From the NCBI GenBank assembly GCA_028826165.1, contig JAPDFW010000064.1, forward strand, positions 484,099-548,098: a stretch of DNA of 64,000 nt. Direction: 5' to 3'. This DNA comes from Anaeramoeba ignava (lineage: Eukaryota > Metamonada > Anaeramoebidae). The translations under genes were made by a program, and so were the position numbers. Within the stretch, counting starts at the first letter, position 1; the number at the start of each line of letters is the position of its first letter. The notes beneath the pieces are model-generated. The model did no database searches, had not been told where the DNA came from, and saw only the letters and a program-made list of their open reading frames with translations. Below are positions 36,237 to 50,000 of this stretch, in pieces.

Positions 36237-37147
36237 ATGTCAGCACCAATTAGAAAAAAAAGAGTTTTCAAAAAATACACATACAGAGGAGTTGAATTAT
36301 CAGACCTTCAACAAATGGATTTAAAACAATTAACAGAACTTATTCATGCAAGAGCCAGAAGAAAATTATCAAGAGGATTATCAAGAAAGCACATGTCATT
36401 TTTAGCAAGATGTGAAAAAGTTGTAAGTATTTTATTAATTTAATTTAATTTAATTTATAATTTATAATTTAATTTATAATTTAATTTAATTTAATTTATA
36501 ATTTAATTTATAATATAATTTAATTTAATATAATTTATAATTTAATTTATAATATAATTTATAGTTTAATTTTATTTAATTTATAATTTAATTTAATTTA
36601 TAATATAATTTATAATTTAATTTAGTTTTATTTAATTTAGTTTATAATTTAATTTATAATTTATAATTTAATTTATTTAATTTAATTTAATTTATAATAT
36701 AATTTAATTTATAATTTAATTTATAATATAATTTAATTTATAATTTAATTTATAATATAATTTAATTTATAATTTTATTTATAATTTAATTTATAATTTT
36801 ATTTAATTTAATATATAATTTAATTTTATTTAATTTATAATTTAAAATTAAATGACGTCATTTATTTTTAATATAAATTTCCTGTTTCAAAATAAAAGAA
36901 ACAAGGATTACAAGTTGGAGAAAAACCAAAAGCAGTTAAAACTCATTTAAGAAACATGATAATCTTACCACAAATGGTTGGAAATATTGTAGGAGTTTAT
37001 AACGGAAAAGAATTTATTAGTGTTGATATTAAAGCAGATATGATTGGTCATTATTTAGGAGAATTCTCAATTACATATAAAAAAGTTACTCACGGAAAAG
37101 CAGGTATTGGTGCCACAAGAAGTTCTCGTTTTATTCCTTTGAAATAA
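36237..37147 (+). CDS. RPS15: 40S ribosomal protein S15 (uS19)
   Basis: Exons 36237-36422 and 36899-37147 flank a 476-nt intron (GTAAGT...AAAAG, phase 0), giving 144 residues, the normal length for eukaryotic S15. Exon 1 has [17 protein letters not shown] and exon 2 has [40 protein letters not shown] and the ending [14 protein letters not shown]. uS19 sits in the head of the small subunit near the decoding site. The upstream region has TTTTCATTTTTTTTT 45 bases before the ATG. This gene gives a secure example of the splice signals of the organism. Confidence 0.98.
36423..36898 (+). repeat. RPS15 intron filled with TTTAATTTATAA repeats
   Basis: Apart from about 20 bases at the donor and 55 at the acceptor, the intron is an irregular tandem array of TAATTTAATTTATAA-like units. 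The acceptor flank contains a non-repetitive AATGACGTCATTTATT, a palindrome (TGACGTCA). Confidence 0.85.
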
Positions 37148-37673
37148 TTTTGTTCCTCTTTTTTAATTCTCTTCATATTCACTTTCTATTTTTTTTTCTC
37201 TTCTCAAAAAAAAACAATTTCCGTTTTTTTTTTTGCTTTCTTTTCTTTTTTTTTTAATCAATTTCCTTTTTTTTTAATTTCAATTCCAAAAAAAAAAAAA
37301 GATTTTATCCAAAACAAAATTTCAAAATAGAATAAAAAGGTTTCAAATGAAAAAAAAGTTTTTTTTTCAATTTTTTTTTTTTCATTTTTTTATTTTAAAA
37401 TAATTAAATTTTTTTTTTTTAAAGTGAAATATGATGAAAAACTCCATTCTCGGATCAAGAAATTTATTTAGTTTTTAAATAAATTTTATGAAATGAAAGA
37501 ATGGGAAATGAATTTCTTTAAATGGTTGATTTGATTTTAATTAATTTATTTATTTAAATTCAATTTAATTTAATTAAATTCATTCCATTTAATTCTGATT
37601 CACTTCAATTTCTAAATAAAAACAAAAACAAAAAAAAACAAAAAAAATTTTTTTTTAATTTTTAAATTTGATT
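37148..37673. other. intergenic region between two 3' ends
   Basis: A tail-to-tail spacer between RPS15 and the DEX1-like gene. It has T-rich tracts and several AATAAA-like hexamers. No coding potential is visible. Confidence 0.6.
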
Positions 37674-40600
37674 TTAAATTGGAAGAGGATTTTTGTTTGA
37701 ACTACAAAGTATAATTAATCCTGCAACTAAGAAAGGAATAATCATAAACCACTAAAAAATTCAAATAAATATTAAAATCAATATATAAATAAATATATAA
37801 ATCAATATTTAAATCAATATTTAAATAAATATTTAAATCAATATTTAAATCAATATTTAAATAAATATTTAAATCAATATTTAAATAAATATTTAAATAA
37901 ATATTTAAATCAATATTTAAATCAATATTTAAATCAATATTTAAATCAATATTTAAATAAATATTTAAATAAATATTTAAATCAATATTTAAATCAATAT
38001 TTAAATCAATATTTAAATCAATATTTAAATAAATATTTAAATCAATATTTAAATAAATATTTAAAAAAATAAATATTTAAATTTAAATCAATATTTTAAA
38101 TCAATATTTTAAATAAAATATTTAAAATAAATATTTAAAATAAATATTTTTAAATAAATATTTAAATAAAAATAAATATTTAAAAAAATATTTAAAATCA
38201 ATATTTAAAAATCAATTTTTAAATAAATATTTAAATAAAATCAATATTTTAAAATCAATATTTAAATCAAAAATTTTAAATAAATATTTCTGAAATAAAT
38301 ATTTAAATAAATATTTAAATCAATAAATATTTTCAATATTTTAAATAAATCAATTTTAAATCAATATTTAAATAAATATTTAAATCAATATTTAAATAAA
38401 TTTTTAAATCAAATATTTAAAAAATAAAAATAAATTTTTAAAATAAATTTTAAATCAATATTTAAAAATTTCTAAATAAATTTAAATAAATTTTAAATAA
38501 ATATTTAAATCAAATAAATCAATATTTAAATAAATATTTAAATAAATAATTTTAAATAAAAATATTTAAATAAATATTTTAAATAAATAAATATTTAAAT
38601 ATTTAAATTTTTAAATCAATATTTAAATCAATATTTAAATAAATATAAAAATAAAATTTTAAATAAAAATTTAAATAAATTTTTAAATCAATATTTAAAT
38701 CAATATTTAAATAAATATTTAAATAAATATTAAAAATATTTAAAAAATTTAAATAAATTTCTAAATAAATTTTAAATCAATTTAAATCAATATTTAAATA
38801 AATATTTAAATCAATATTTAAATAAATTTTTAAATATTTAAAATCAATATTTAAATCAATATTTAAATCAATATTTAAATAAATAATTTAAATATATAAA
38901 TCCAATTAAATATTTAAATCAATATTTTAAATCAATATTTAAATCAATATTTAAATAAATATTTAAATTTAAATATTTAAATCAAATATTTAAATCAATA
39001 TTTAAATCAATATTTTTAAAAATATTTAAAATATTTAAATAAAAAATAAATTTAAATCAATATTTAAATTTAAATCAATATTTAAAATCAATATTAAAAA
39101 AATCAATATTTAAATAAATTTTAAATCAATATTAAATAAATTTCTAAATCTAAATAAATTTCTAAATATTTAAATAAATATTTAAATAAAATTTAAATAA
39201 ATTTAAATAAATATTAAAATCAATATTTAAATAAATATTTAAATAAATTTTTAAATCAATATTTAAATCAAATTTTAAAAATTTAAATAAAATATTTTAA
39301 ATCAATATTTAAATAAATTTTTAAAATCAATATTTTAAATCAATATTTAAATAAAATTTAAAAATCAATATTTAAATCAATATTTAAATCAATATTTAAA
39401 TCAATATTTTTAAAATCAATATTTAAATAAATATTTAAATCAATATTTAAAATAAAATTTAAATAAATATAAATAAATAAATTTAAAAAATATTTAAATA
39501 AATATTTAAATAAATATTTAAATAAATATTTAAAAATATTTAAATAAATTTTAAATCAAAATTTAAATAAATATTTAAATCAATATTTAAAAATATTTAA
39601 ATAAATTTTTTTTAAAAATAAATTTTTAAATTTTTAAATAAATTTTTAAATAAATTTTTAAATAAATTTTAAAATAAATTTTTTAAATAAATTTTAAATA
39701 AATATTTAAATAAATATTTTAAATCAATATTAAATAAAAATAAATTTTTAAATAAATTTCTAAATAAATTTTAAATAAAAATAAATATTTAAATAAATAA
39801 ATTTTTAAATTTTAAAAATAAATTTTAAAAATAAATTTTTTAAAATCAAATATTTTAAAAATAATTTTTAAAATAAATTTTTAAATAAATAAATAAATTT
39901 TAAATAAATTTAAATAAAAAATAAATTTTAAAATAAAATTTAAAATAAATTTTTAAAAAAAATATTTAAAAAATATTTAAATAAATATTTAAATAAATTT
40001 TTAAATAAATTTCTAAAATTTCTAAATAAATTTTAAATAAATTTCTAAATAAATTTCTAAATAAATTTTAAAATAAATATTTTAAATAAATTTCTAAATA
40101 AAATTTTAAATAAATTTTTAAATAAATTTCTAAATAAATAAATTTTTTAAATAAATTTTTAAATAAATAAATTTTAAATAAATTTCTAAATAAAATTTTT
40201 AAATAAATTTTTTAAATAAATATTTAAAATAAATTTTTAAATAAATATTTAAATAAATTTCTAAATAAATTTTAAAATTAAATAAAATATTTAAATTTAA
40301 ATAAATTTAAATTTAAATATTTAAATAAATAAATTTCTAAATAAATTTTTAAATAAATATTTAAATAAATTTCAAATCAATATTTAAATAAATTTTTAAA
40401 TCAATTTAAATAAATATTTTTAAATCAATATTAAATAAATATTTTTAAATAAATTTCTGAAATAAATATCTAAATAAATTTCTAAACAAATTTCTAAATA
40501 AATATTAAAATTTTTTAAATCAATATTTAAATCAATATTAAAATAATTTCTAAATAAATTTTTAAATAAATATTTAAATAAATATTTAAATAAATATCTA

Positions 40601-43162
40601 AATAAATTTCTAAATAAATTTCTAAATAAATTTCTAAATAAATTTCTAAATAAAATTTTTAAATTTCTACATGTATCAACCGAAAAACATATTCATTAGG
40701 AAGAAGAACAAAAGAATCAGAAAAATATTGAGAATATCTATTCTTCATAACAATTCTAATTTCAACAGATTCTGTTAATATCGGTGTTTTAATAACAACT
40801 TGATAATTTCCAGGATCAGAAAAACTTTTTTCAAAAGCAAGATCATCTCCAACAAATAAAGAAATAACATAGTCACCAAAAAGAAGAAACTGATCAACAA
40901 TAACAAAATTAACGGGTAAATGCGAACCCCAATTATAGGAATATCTTTGGAAATCAAGAAAATAAACTCCATGAAAATTTTCGCGATTGGAAATCCCATT
41001 TAAGTCTTGAATTTGAGAACTCCAACTTCTCAAACTAAACCAACTTGCATTTGTTGAAAAACACATAACACTTCCACTTGTTGTTGTCACGAGTAATTGA
41101 ACTGTTTTTGCAAGAAGAAAATCATCCGATAAAATCATACTGTAAGAAATTTCTCCAAGATCAATTGATTCTTCGCATTTTTGAACAGGATCAATAACAC
41201 GAAAAATCCCATCGAAGGAAACAAAAACAAGCTGAACATTCTCTTGATTTTTTTTAAGTCTTATCGGCAGAATTGGTGATAAAACTCGTTTTGGTATTTT
41301 GATTGGAAATCCATCAACAATTTTCCCATTTGATCCCTTAATAGCCCAAATCATCCCATTTTCTGTTGCAATTATAATTTCAGGCTTCCCATCTCCATCT
41401 ACATCTCCCATTGTTGGTGTTTGCGAAGAGAATCCTTCAATTTTGATTCCCCATATTTTCTCTCCTTTTGTCGAAAAACAATTTACTCGTGATTTGGTAT
41501 CTGTCGCTACAATTTCAAGTTTTCCATCCATATTAACATCTTCTACTATCACTTGAGATTGAATTTCAGACATTGTTATTGGGAAGCCTTCTTTTTCTTT
41601 TCCTTGCAAATTAAAAGCGTAAATCATTCCCAATCCTTTTTTTTTTAATAATTTTTTTTATTAAATTTCTTTTTTATTAAATTTCTTTTTATTAAATTTC
41701 CAACCTGTTCCAAGAATAATATCAAGTTCACCATCTCCATCAAGATCAACAACAGTAGGAGAAGTAAAACAATAGGCACGATCTTGTGCATTTTCTGTTG
41801 ATAATTCCAAATGGGCAGTCCATAACAAATTTCCATAATCACTAAGATTAAAAACAGCAATTCCGCAAGCAACATATTCATCTAAATCAATATCAGAATC
41901 AAAATATTCATTATATTTAAGTGATATTTGAGTCCAATTGTCAAAGAAGTAGGAAACTCCAATTATAAGTAAATTATCTGGTGTGACAACTGGTGCTGAT
42001 AAAATGTGAGGATTCACGTACAAATATTCATTTTTATATTTTGGGTTTAAATTATTTAGTTGTTTCTCTAATATTTTCAGATATCCTGATGTAACTGTAA
42101 ATGTTAATTCTTCAGCTAAAGTAAAAGCATTTAAATAAAGCAAACTCTTTTTTTGGATTTTTAAATTTTAAATTTTTAAATTTTTAAATTTTTAAATTTT
42201 TAAATTTTTGATTTGATACAGAAATTGCTTGCTTTGCTTCTTCTGTTAATTCCTTTTGTGGATTCATTTTCTTATTAAGAATATCCAAAATCAATGAACT
42301 TTTTTCAATATGTCTTTCCTCTTTTGCGCTTTGATTATAAAAAGTAAAATCATCCAAATTTTCTTTTTGCTCATCATTTTCATGGTCGCATAAAAGATTC
42401 AGTTTTGGATTACTTTGTCTAACAGAAATAATCAGCGGAATATTTTCTTCAGAAATTGAATACCATTTTTTATGAACTAAAAGTGGGGGAACTTTTAAAG
42501 TAAAATCACTTAAAACATTGCCATTTTTATCAGAAACGATAATATCCCCATCAAAACTTGTAAATATTAGGTTTTTTTCCTTTGTAATTGGGTTATTAAA
42601 ATAAACAGGTCTTGTATGAAATATCATATCAGGAAAAATTAATGGCCATCCTTTATAATAATTATATTTAAAAGTGCAAAAAAGAATAATTATTTTTTTT
42701 TAAATAATGATATTTTTTTTCTTCTTCTTGAAAAATTTCATTTCATTTCATTTAATTTCATTTAAAATAATAGATTCGTTCTTGTAATTATTTTTTTTGT
42801 CTTGATTTTTACCAGGAAGTTCTTTTCCGTCTTGAGAATTAAGAACAGCAACAAATTGAAAAATTGATTGAACAATAATTTCTTTTTGTCCATCTCCATC
42901 TAAATCAACTAATAAAGGAGTTGAGTAAATTCCACCTTCAATTTCTGTTTTCCAAGATAAATCTAATCCTATTTTTGTTTGACATTGTTCCTCTATTGTT
43001 CTAATTTATTAATAAAATAACCAAAAGAAGAAAAAATGAAAAAAATTTTTTCCAAAAATTTGAAATTTAAATTATTTACGTTGATTCAATTTTTGAATTT
43101 ATAAAATTTAATAAAGAAATTATTATTGAAAAAAATAATAATATTTTTAAACTAAAATTCAT
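37674..43162 (-). CDS. DEX1-like FG-GAP (integrin-alpha-type) membrane protein
   Basis: Six exons: 43162-43080, 43000-42813, 42650-42220, 42146-41705, 41635-40671 and 37751-37674. All five intron phases agree (2,1,0,1,0), giving 728 residues. Exon 1 encodes a signal peptide (MNFSLKILLFFSIIISLLNF). FG-GAP/VCBS calcium-binding repeats are visible as VDLDGDGQKEIIV, VDLDGDGELDIILGT, VNMDGKLEIVAT and GDVDGDGKPEIIIAT. The C-terminal lumenal domain has WGSHLPVNFVIVDQFLLFGD and DLAFEKSFSDPGNYQVVIKT. The 26-codon last exon supplies the transmembrane helix (WFMIIPFLVAGLIILCSSNK) and a short tail. The architecture fits plant DEX1, a type I secretory-pathway protein with integrin-like repeats; the exact cellular role is unknown. 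It is head-to-head with ARS2. Confidence 0.9.
37752..40670 (-). repeat. 2.9-kb intron made of ATTTAAAT-type repeats
   Basis: Last intron of the DEX1-like gene (donor GTAGAA at 40670, acceptor TTTTTTAG at 37752). Apart from the ends, it is one array of AAATATTTAAATCAATATTT and TAAATAAATTTCTAAATAAA units, increasingly degenerate from the acceptor toward the middle and more TTTCTAAATAAA-like toward the donor. No gene or transposon was seen inside. Confidence 0.85.
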
Positions 43163-43232
43163 AAAAAAAAATGAAAAAAAAATGAAAAAAAAAAATGGAA
43201 AAATTTTTTTTCATTTTTTTTCTTTCTTGTAA
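43163..43232. promoter_or_regulatory. bidirectional promoter, DEX1-like / ARS2
   Basis: The gap between the start codons is 70 bp. The left half has AAAAAATGAAAA twice (TTTTCATTTTTT on the minus strand) and the right half has TTTTTTTTCATTTTTTTT for the plus strand. The segment is close to a mirror-image inverted repeat about a point near 43196. Confidence 0.65.
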
Positions 43233-46200
43233 ATGTCATTCAATCCTGTTTTTAAACATTCTAAAAATTTGAAATCACAAAATAATTCAAAAGCTGACAT
43301 TAATGTAAATGTTAATGTAAATTTTAATTTTTCTCAAAATCAAGAAAAATCAGAAGAAATGATTTTAAATAATTTTTCAAGATTGAACAAATCATCAACA
43401 AAAAAATTTTTTCATCCAAATTGGCAAAAAAAATCTCCTTTTCAAATTCAAAATCAAATTCAAAATCAAATTCAAAATCAAAATGAAATTGAAAATCAAA
43501 ATCAAAATGAAAATCAAAATCAATTTCAATTTCAAAATGAAAATCAAAGTCAAAATCAAAATCAAATTGAAAATCAAAATCAAAATCAAAATCAAAATCA
43601 AAATCAAAATCAAAATCAAAATCAATTTCAATTTCAAAATCAAAATCAATTTCAATTTCAAAATGAAAATGAAAATTATTTTGGAAATAAAATTTATTAT
43701 AACAATCAAAATCAAAATGAAAATGAAAATTATTTTGGAAATAAAATTTATTATAACAATCAAAATCAATTTCAATTTCAAAATCAAAATTTAAATCAAA
43801 ATCAATTTCAAATTCAGAATCAATTTCAAAATCAAAATCAAAATCAAATTGAAAATCAAAATTATTTTGGAAATAAAATTTATTATAACAATCAAAATCA
43901 AGATCAATTCCAAAATCAAGATCAATTCCAAAATCAATTTCAAGATCAATTCCAAAATCAATTCCAAGATCAATTCCAAGATCAATTCCAAAATCAATTT
44001 CAAGATCAATTTCAAGATCAATTTCAAGATCAATTTCAAGATCAATTTCAAAATCAATTTCAAAATCAATTTCAAAATCAATTTCAAAATCAATTTCAGA
44101 ATGAAAATGAAAAAAAATTTGAGCAAATATCTGAATATAATTCTAGTTCTAATTCTAATTACAAACAAGAGATGAATTCTATTTATTATTCAAAATTTGA
44201 GAATCAATACCAATTTCAAAATCAAAATCAAAATCAAAAAGAAAATCAAAATTATTTTGGAAATAAAATTTATTCTGAGAATCAAAATAGAAATCAATTT
44301 GGAAATCAAAATAATAAAAATAAAAATAACCAAGATTTATACGAAAAAACTCGACAAAAAACTAACAATAAAAAAAATGAAAAAGATTCAGAAACAAATT
44401 TCGAAAATCCTTTACAAGGAGAAATATTGTTCTTTCAAGATAACAAACCCACAAATTACCAAAATTTTATACATTTAAAAAAAAGTTCTGAATCTGAAGA
44501 AGATGAATCAATATCACAAACATATTCAATTTCAAATTCAGAAGGAGAAGAAACTGAAAATGAAAATGAAAATGAAAATGAAAATGAAAATCAAAATCAA
44601 AATCAAAATCAAAATCAAAATGAAAATCAAAATCAAAATCAAAATGAAAATGAAAATGAAAATGAAAATGAAAATGAAAATGAAAATGAAAATGAAAATC
44701 AAAATCAAAATCAAAATCAAAATCAAAATCAAAATCAAAATCAAAATGAAAATCAAAATCAAAATCAAAATCAAAATGAAAATCAAAATGAAAATGAAAA
44801 TCAAAATCAAAATCAAAATCAAAATCAAAATCAAAATCAAAATCAAAATGAAAATGAAAATCAAAATCAAAATCAAAATCAAATAATTTTTCAAAATCAA
44901 AATCGAAAACATAAAATTTCAGAAAATAATTCACAAATTAAATTATGGAAAGAAAAAGACATAAATACCAACGAAAATACAAATCGATATTTCAATAATT
45001 TTACAGAATCAAAACCAGAAAATGACAACCAAATAACTCAATTTTTCCTTCAACATAAAACTGATCAATGGTTTAAAGAAAAATATCATCCAAAAGAAAT
45101 TATTAAAAAAGAAGAAATTAGAAAAATCAAAGCAAACCACAATCTTTTCACTTTCCAAGAACAATTTTTATATGGAGACTTTAATTTCGAATCACATGAT
45201 TACTTTCTTTCTGAGGAAGATTCTAAATATTTAAGTGTTAAAGTAATTGAAAAAGACCAAGTTCCAGAAATTCTTGAATTTGATTGTAATTCACAATGGA
45301 TTTTTATTGGTAATATTGAACCTCAAGTTCCAAGAGAAAATCTAACTAAATTTCTTAACCAAATCCCATTTTTCCAAACATTACTCATTTCTGATCCTCA
45401 AATACATCGAAATTTCATACGATATGGATGGGCAAAATATGCTGATGAAATATCTACAATGAATGCATTACAATTTTTGAAAAATTATGGCTTTAATGCG
45501 AAAATACATACTCCTAAACAACGCACTAAAAAATTATTACCTTATTCTTTTAATTCTATTAAAAGACTCAAACATGATATTCATCAAGCAGGTTTATTAA
45601 TTAAAAAACTAGATCAAGAAAGGAATATTTCAGAAAAATTCAATCCAATTAATTCTTATATTGAAGATATCCAAAAAATGATCCAAGAAAAACGAAAATC
45701 AAAATCAAAATCAAAATCAAATTCTTTACAAAAAAATACTTGATATTATGATCATTTATTTAAGAAAAGTTCATGCTTTTTGCTATTATTCTTGTACACA
45801 ATTTGAAGACGAATTGGATCTAATTTTCAATTCAGGAATTCCATTAAGAATTAACTTAGAAAAAACAGTACAAATTTCAGAAGAATTTATAAATCAAAAT
45901 ACAAAATCAACACCTTTATTTGATAGTGAGAATACTTTTATTCAACTTTCAAATCTTCAAGCATCTAATTTGGATTCAAAAATAAAACAAAAATTAAAAG
46001 AAAACAAATCAAATCAAATACATAATGAAAAATCTTATCAAAAATACAAAGAAGAATTTTATTCAATTCATCTTCTTTTAAAAAATGAAATTATTTGTTC
46101 TCTTTGTAATTCTTCATTCCAAAATATAAATCAAGCTCGACAACATATTGCTATTAAACATACTGATTTAATAGTTCGTTTTGTTGTAGAAAAACAAATT

Positions 46201-46287
46201 GAGGATCTTTTTTTAAAAAATTATTTAGAAGATGAACATAAGTTAATAATGGAAGAATTGAATTTAACAAATAAACAATTTAAATAA
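43233..46287 (+). CDS. SRRT: ARS2/SERRATE homologue with long Asn-Gln inserts
   Basis: About 1,017 residues after one correction. A seven-base A run (45730-45736) breaks the frame; with one base fewer the protein reads LQKILDIMIIYLRKVHAFCYY, which matches the family. Family features: the N-terminal helical domain (FFLQHKTDQWFKEKYHPKE, 45040-45100); the RRM-like core WIFIGNIEPQVPRENLTKFL; and the C-terminal C2H2 finger CSLCNSSFQNINQARQHIAIKH with the following FLKNYLED. ARS2 joins the nuclear cap-binding complex to RNA processing and decay. The first 550 residues are mostly Asn/Gln/Glu/Phe repeats in six-base units, with the block NYFGNKIYYNNQNQ repeated several times (43674-43890, 44250). The call rests on the C-terminal half. 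The gene is head-to-head with the DEX1-like gene. Confidence 0.88.
43440..44885 (+). repeat. coding hexanucleotide and longer repeats of ARS2
   Basis: AAATCA/AAATGA units encode Asn-Gln/Asn-Glu at 43440-43670 and 44555-44880. Between these, 12- and 18-base units encode NQFQDQFQ (43900-44100), and a longer unit encodes NYFGNKIYYNN in at least four copies. Reverse-strand frames (Phe-Asp, Leu-Ile) are shadows. Confidence 0.85.
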
Positions 46288-47044
46288 AAATGTTGATTAA
46301 AATTGAACAAACAAAAAGTAAAAAAATCAATTACTTTCTTTAAATTTTCTTTTTAAAATTTTTGGAACATTTTTAATTATTTTTAATTTTTAATTTGAAA
46401 AAAAAAAAATTTTTTTTATTTGCTTTTTTTAATCAAAAAAATTACTTACTTTAGTTAAAATTGAACTTTAGTTTTTGATTTGATCTCAATTTTATTATTA
46501 TTTTTTATATTTAAAAAGATTATTTAAGTGATTTTTTTAAATAAAAAAAAATTAAAATATTATTTGCCTCTTCAATTAATTTTTTAATTTTTTAATTTTA
46601 ATTTTAATTTAAAATCCCCTTTTCTAAATAATAATTTTAAATTAAAAATTTAATTTTATTTAATTAATTTAATTTTTAATTAAGATAAAAAAACCAAAAA
46701 AAAAAAAGCAGGCAAAAAAAAAAAAAAAATTTAAAAAAAAAGAAAAAGAAAAAGAAAAGAAAAAAAAAACTCAACTTTTTAATTAAAAAATAAAAAAATG
46801 AAAAAAAAAAAATAAAAAAACTTCTTTTTTAAAAATCAGAAGCCATTTTTCTTTTACTAAGAAAATTATTGAGAGTTGAATTAATAAACCAACACAAAAA
46901 CACTCCCTTTTTTCTTTTATCTCTTTAAATTTAATTTAATTTCTTTAATTTCTTTCGATTTATCAATTTTTTCCTTCTTTTAAAAATTTTTTTTTTCCTT
47001 ACACTTTCTTTCTCCTTCTTTTAAAACTTTTTTAACACTAATTA
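46288..47044. other. gene-free spacer between ARS2 and the E2F-like gene
   Basis: AT homopolymer-rich sequence with no open frame and no regular repeat. It should hold the ARS2 3' UTR and the promoter of the next gene. The T/C-rich stretch 46900-47040 (ending TTTTTTAACACTAATTA before the ATG) lacks a clear TCATTTTT element. Confidence 0.55.
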
Positions 47045-50000
47045 ATGAATACAATAAATCATTTAGAAATTCTTTTAGCTCCTGATTTTTTTGAAATAAT
47101 TTGGAAGTTTGCTAGTTTAATTTTTGATTCAAAAAAAACAAACCAAGCTTCACCTTTTGATATTTCTTCAGTTTTTTCCAAATTTGAACCTTTTTTGACT
47201 AAAAAAGCAAATTTAAATCAAAAGATTTTCCGTTCTTTAAAAAATTTTTTACTTCAAATTGAGTTTTTTTTTCCCATTAGTTCTCAAAAAGATAATAATC
47301 TTTTTCGACCTAATTTAGATTGGAAACCTGTTTTTTTCCGTCATTTAAAAGATTCTGAGAATAGTGATGAAGATTCTAATGAAGATCCCAATAATCGTTT
47401 TTTAAGATCAATTTCAGTTTTAACATTTTCTCTTATTGATGAAATTCGCAAAGGTATTTTTTAATCCAACAATTTAATAATAAATTTAATCCAACATTTA
47501 ATCCAACATTTAATCCAACATTTAATCCAACATTTTAATAATAAATTTAATAATAATTTAATAATAATTTTAATAATAATTTTAATAATAAATTTAATAA
47601 TAATTTTAATAATAATTTTAATAATAATTTTAATAATAATTTTAATAATAATTTTAATAATAATTTTAATAATAATTTTAATAATAATTTTAATAATAAA
47701 TTTAATAATAATTTTAATAATAAATTTAATAATAATTTTAATAATAAATTTAATAATAATTTTAATAATAAATTTAATAATAATTTTAATAATAATTTTA
47801 ATAATAAATTTAATAATAATTTTAATAATAAATTTAATAATAATTTTAATAATAATTTTAATAATAAATTTAATAATAAATTTAATAATAATTTTAATAA
47901 TCAATTTTAATAATAAATTTAATAATAAATTTAATAATTTTAATAATAAATTTAATAATAATTTTAATAATAAAATTTAATAATAAATTTAATAATAATT
48001 TTAATAATAAATTTAATAATAATTTTTAATAATAATTTAATAATAATTTTAATAATAATTTAATAATAAATTTAATAATTTTAATAATAATTTTAATAAT
48101 AAATATAATAATAATTTTAATAATAATTTTAATAATAAATTTAATAATAAATTTAATTTTTTAATAATCAATTTTAATAATAAATTTAATAATAATTTTA
48201 ATAATAAATTTAATAATTTTAATAAATTTAATCCAACATTTAATAATAATCCAACATTTAATCCAACATTTAATCCAACATTTTTATAATAAATTTAATA
48301 ATAATTTTAATAATAATTTTAATAATAATTTTAATAATAATTTTAACAAATTTAATAATAATTTAATAATTTTAATAATAATTTTAATAATAATTTTAAT
48401 AATAAATTTAATAATAATTTTAATAATAATTTTAATAATAATTTTAATAATAATTTTAATAATAATTTTAATAATAAATTTAATAATAAATTTAATAATA
48501 AATTTAATAATAAATTTAATAATAAATTTAATAATAATTTAATAATAATTTTAATAATAATTTTAATAATAATTTTAATAATAATTTTAATAATAATTTT
48601 AATAATAATTTTAATAATAATTTTAATAATAATTTTAATAATAAATTTAATAATAAATTCATAAAGATCATAAAACAAGAAGTGAATTAGTTAGAATTTC
48701 TGGATTTGCAAGACAAAGAATTTGTACAGTCATTTCAGTTCTAAAAAGTATCGGACTTTTAAAAGAGCATAATATAAAAAGAAATAGGCTTGTTTGGAAT
48801 GAAAATCAATCAAAAATTATTCCATTTATTGGAGATTTAACTTATAAAAATCTTCAACTTCGCAATCAAAGAAGAAAAATAGCATTGAACTTGATCATTT
48901 TACTTGAAAAACTCAGATTAAAATGTCAACTTATTCTGATTTCACAAAATCAATCAATTAATTTTCAACAAAATCAAGAACATCTTCAAAAATTTCAAAT
49001 GTTAATTGGCAATTTCTTTCAAAATCAATTTAAAAAAATCGTTAAAATCTTTAGATCTTCTCCAAAACCAGAAAAAATCCTCCAAATGTTTGATTTAAAT
49101 CAAATCATTTCATTTAATGGTTTTTCTCAAAACAAAACACTCTTAGAAATCATTTCAACTTTCCAATCAAAAAAACATCCTTTTCATACTGAGCGCTCAA
49201 AAAAACTATCAAAAATCTCAGAAGAGGAAAAAGAGAATGAAACATATGAGTTATTATCAGAAACTAGTAAAGAAAATGAAAGAGAATCAAGCGAAAATGA
49301 AGAATTTAATAATCGAAAAAAAAAACGAAGAAAATCAAGAAAAATCAAGAAAAATCAAAAAATCAAGAAAATCAAGAAAAAAGAAATCAAAGAAATCAAA
49401 AAAAAAGAAATCAAGTGAATCAAATAGTGTTTCTTCTGAAGAAAGTATTGAGGAATCTTCACCAAATGAAGAACTCAATAATGATACTCCAAATAAAGAT
49501 CCAACAATTTATTTGAATTACAAAATAAATCAAGAAGGATTGAGTAATTTAGAAGTAGAAGATCAAACAGAAAAGCATTTAATAAATTCAAAACAAAACA
49601 TTAATCAACTACTCAATATACATTCCGAACTAAATATTGAAAAAAATCTAAATCCAAATCAAAATCCAAATCAAAATCAAAATCAAAATCCAAATTTGAA
49701 TCAACAAGAATTTCAACAATTAAAACCTTTTGGAGCAATGACCGAATTTTATCTTAAAGATTATTCTGGTTTTAGGGATTTTATACCTAATTTACCATAT
49801 CAATCAAATCTTCAAAATTATCCTAGTTTTTATCCCAATTTTTATCCAAATTTTTATCCTAATTCTTATTATAATTCTCTTCATTTTTATCCAAATTATT
49901 CTACTCATTATCCTTTAAATAATCTTCAATTGTTGGAAAATTCTCAAAATTTTTCTTTTCCAAATAATTTAAACAACGATAAATCTAAACCAGAATTTCA

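Noticed and set aside
37752-40670. Repeat tract as intergenic satellite or centromere-like element separating two genes
   Set aside because: Donor and acceptor sites with matching phase join it into one intron of the DEX1-like gene, and the last exon supplies the expected membrane helix.
47461-48678. Minus-strand frames reading Ile-Ile-Ile-Lys repeats
   Set aside because: Products of the TAATAATAATTT array within the intron of the E2F-like gene.
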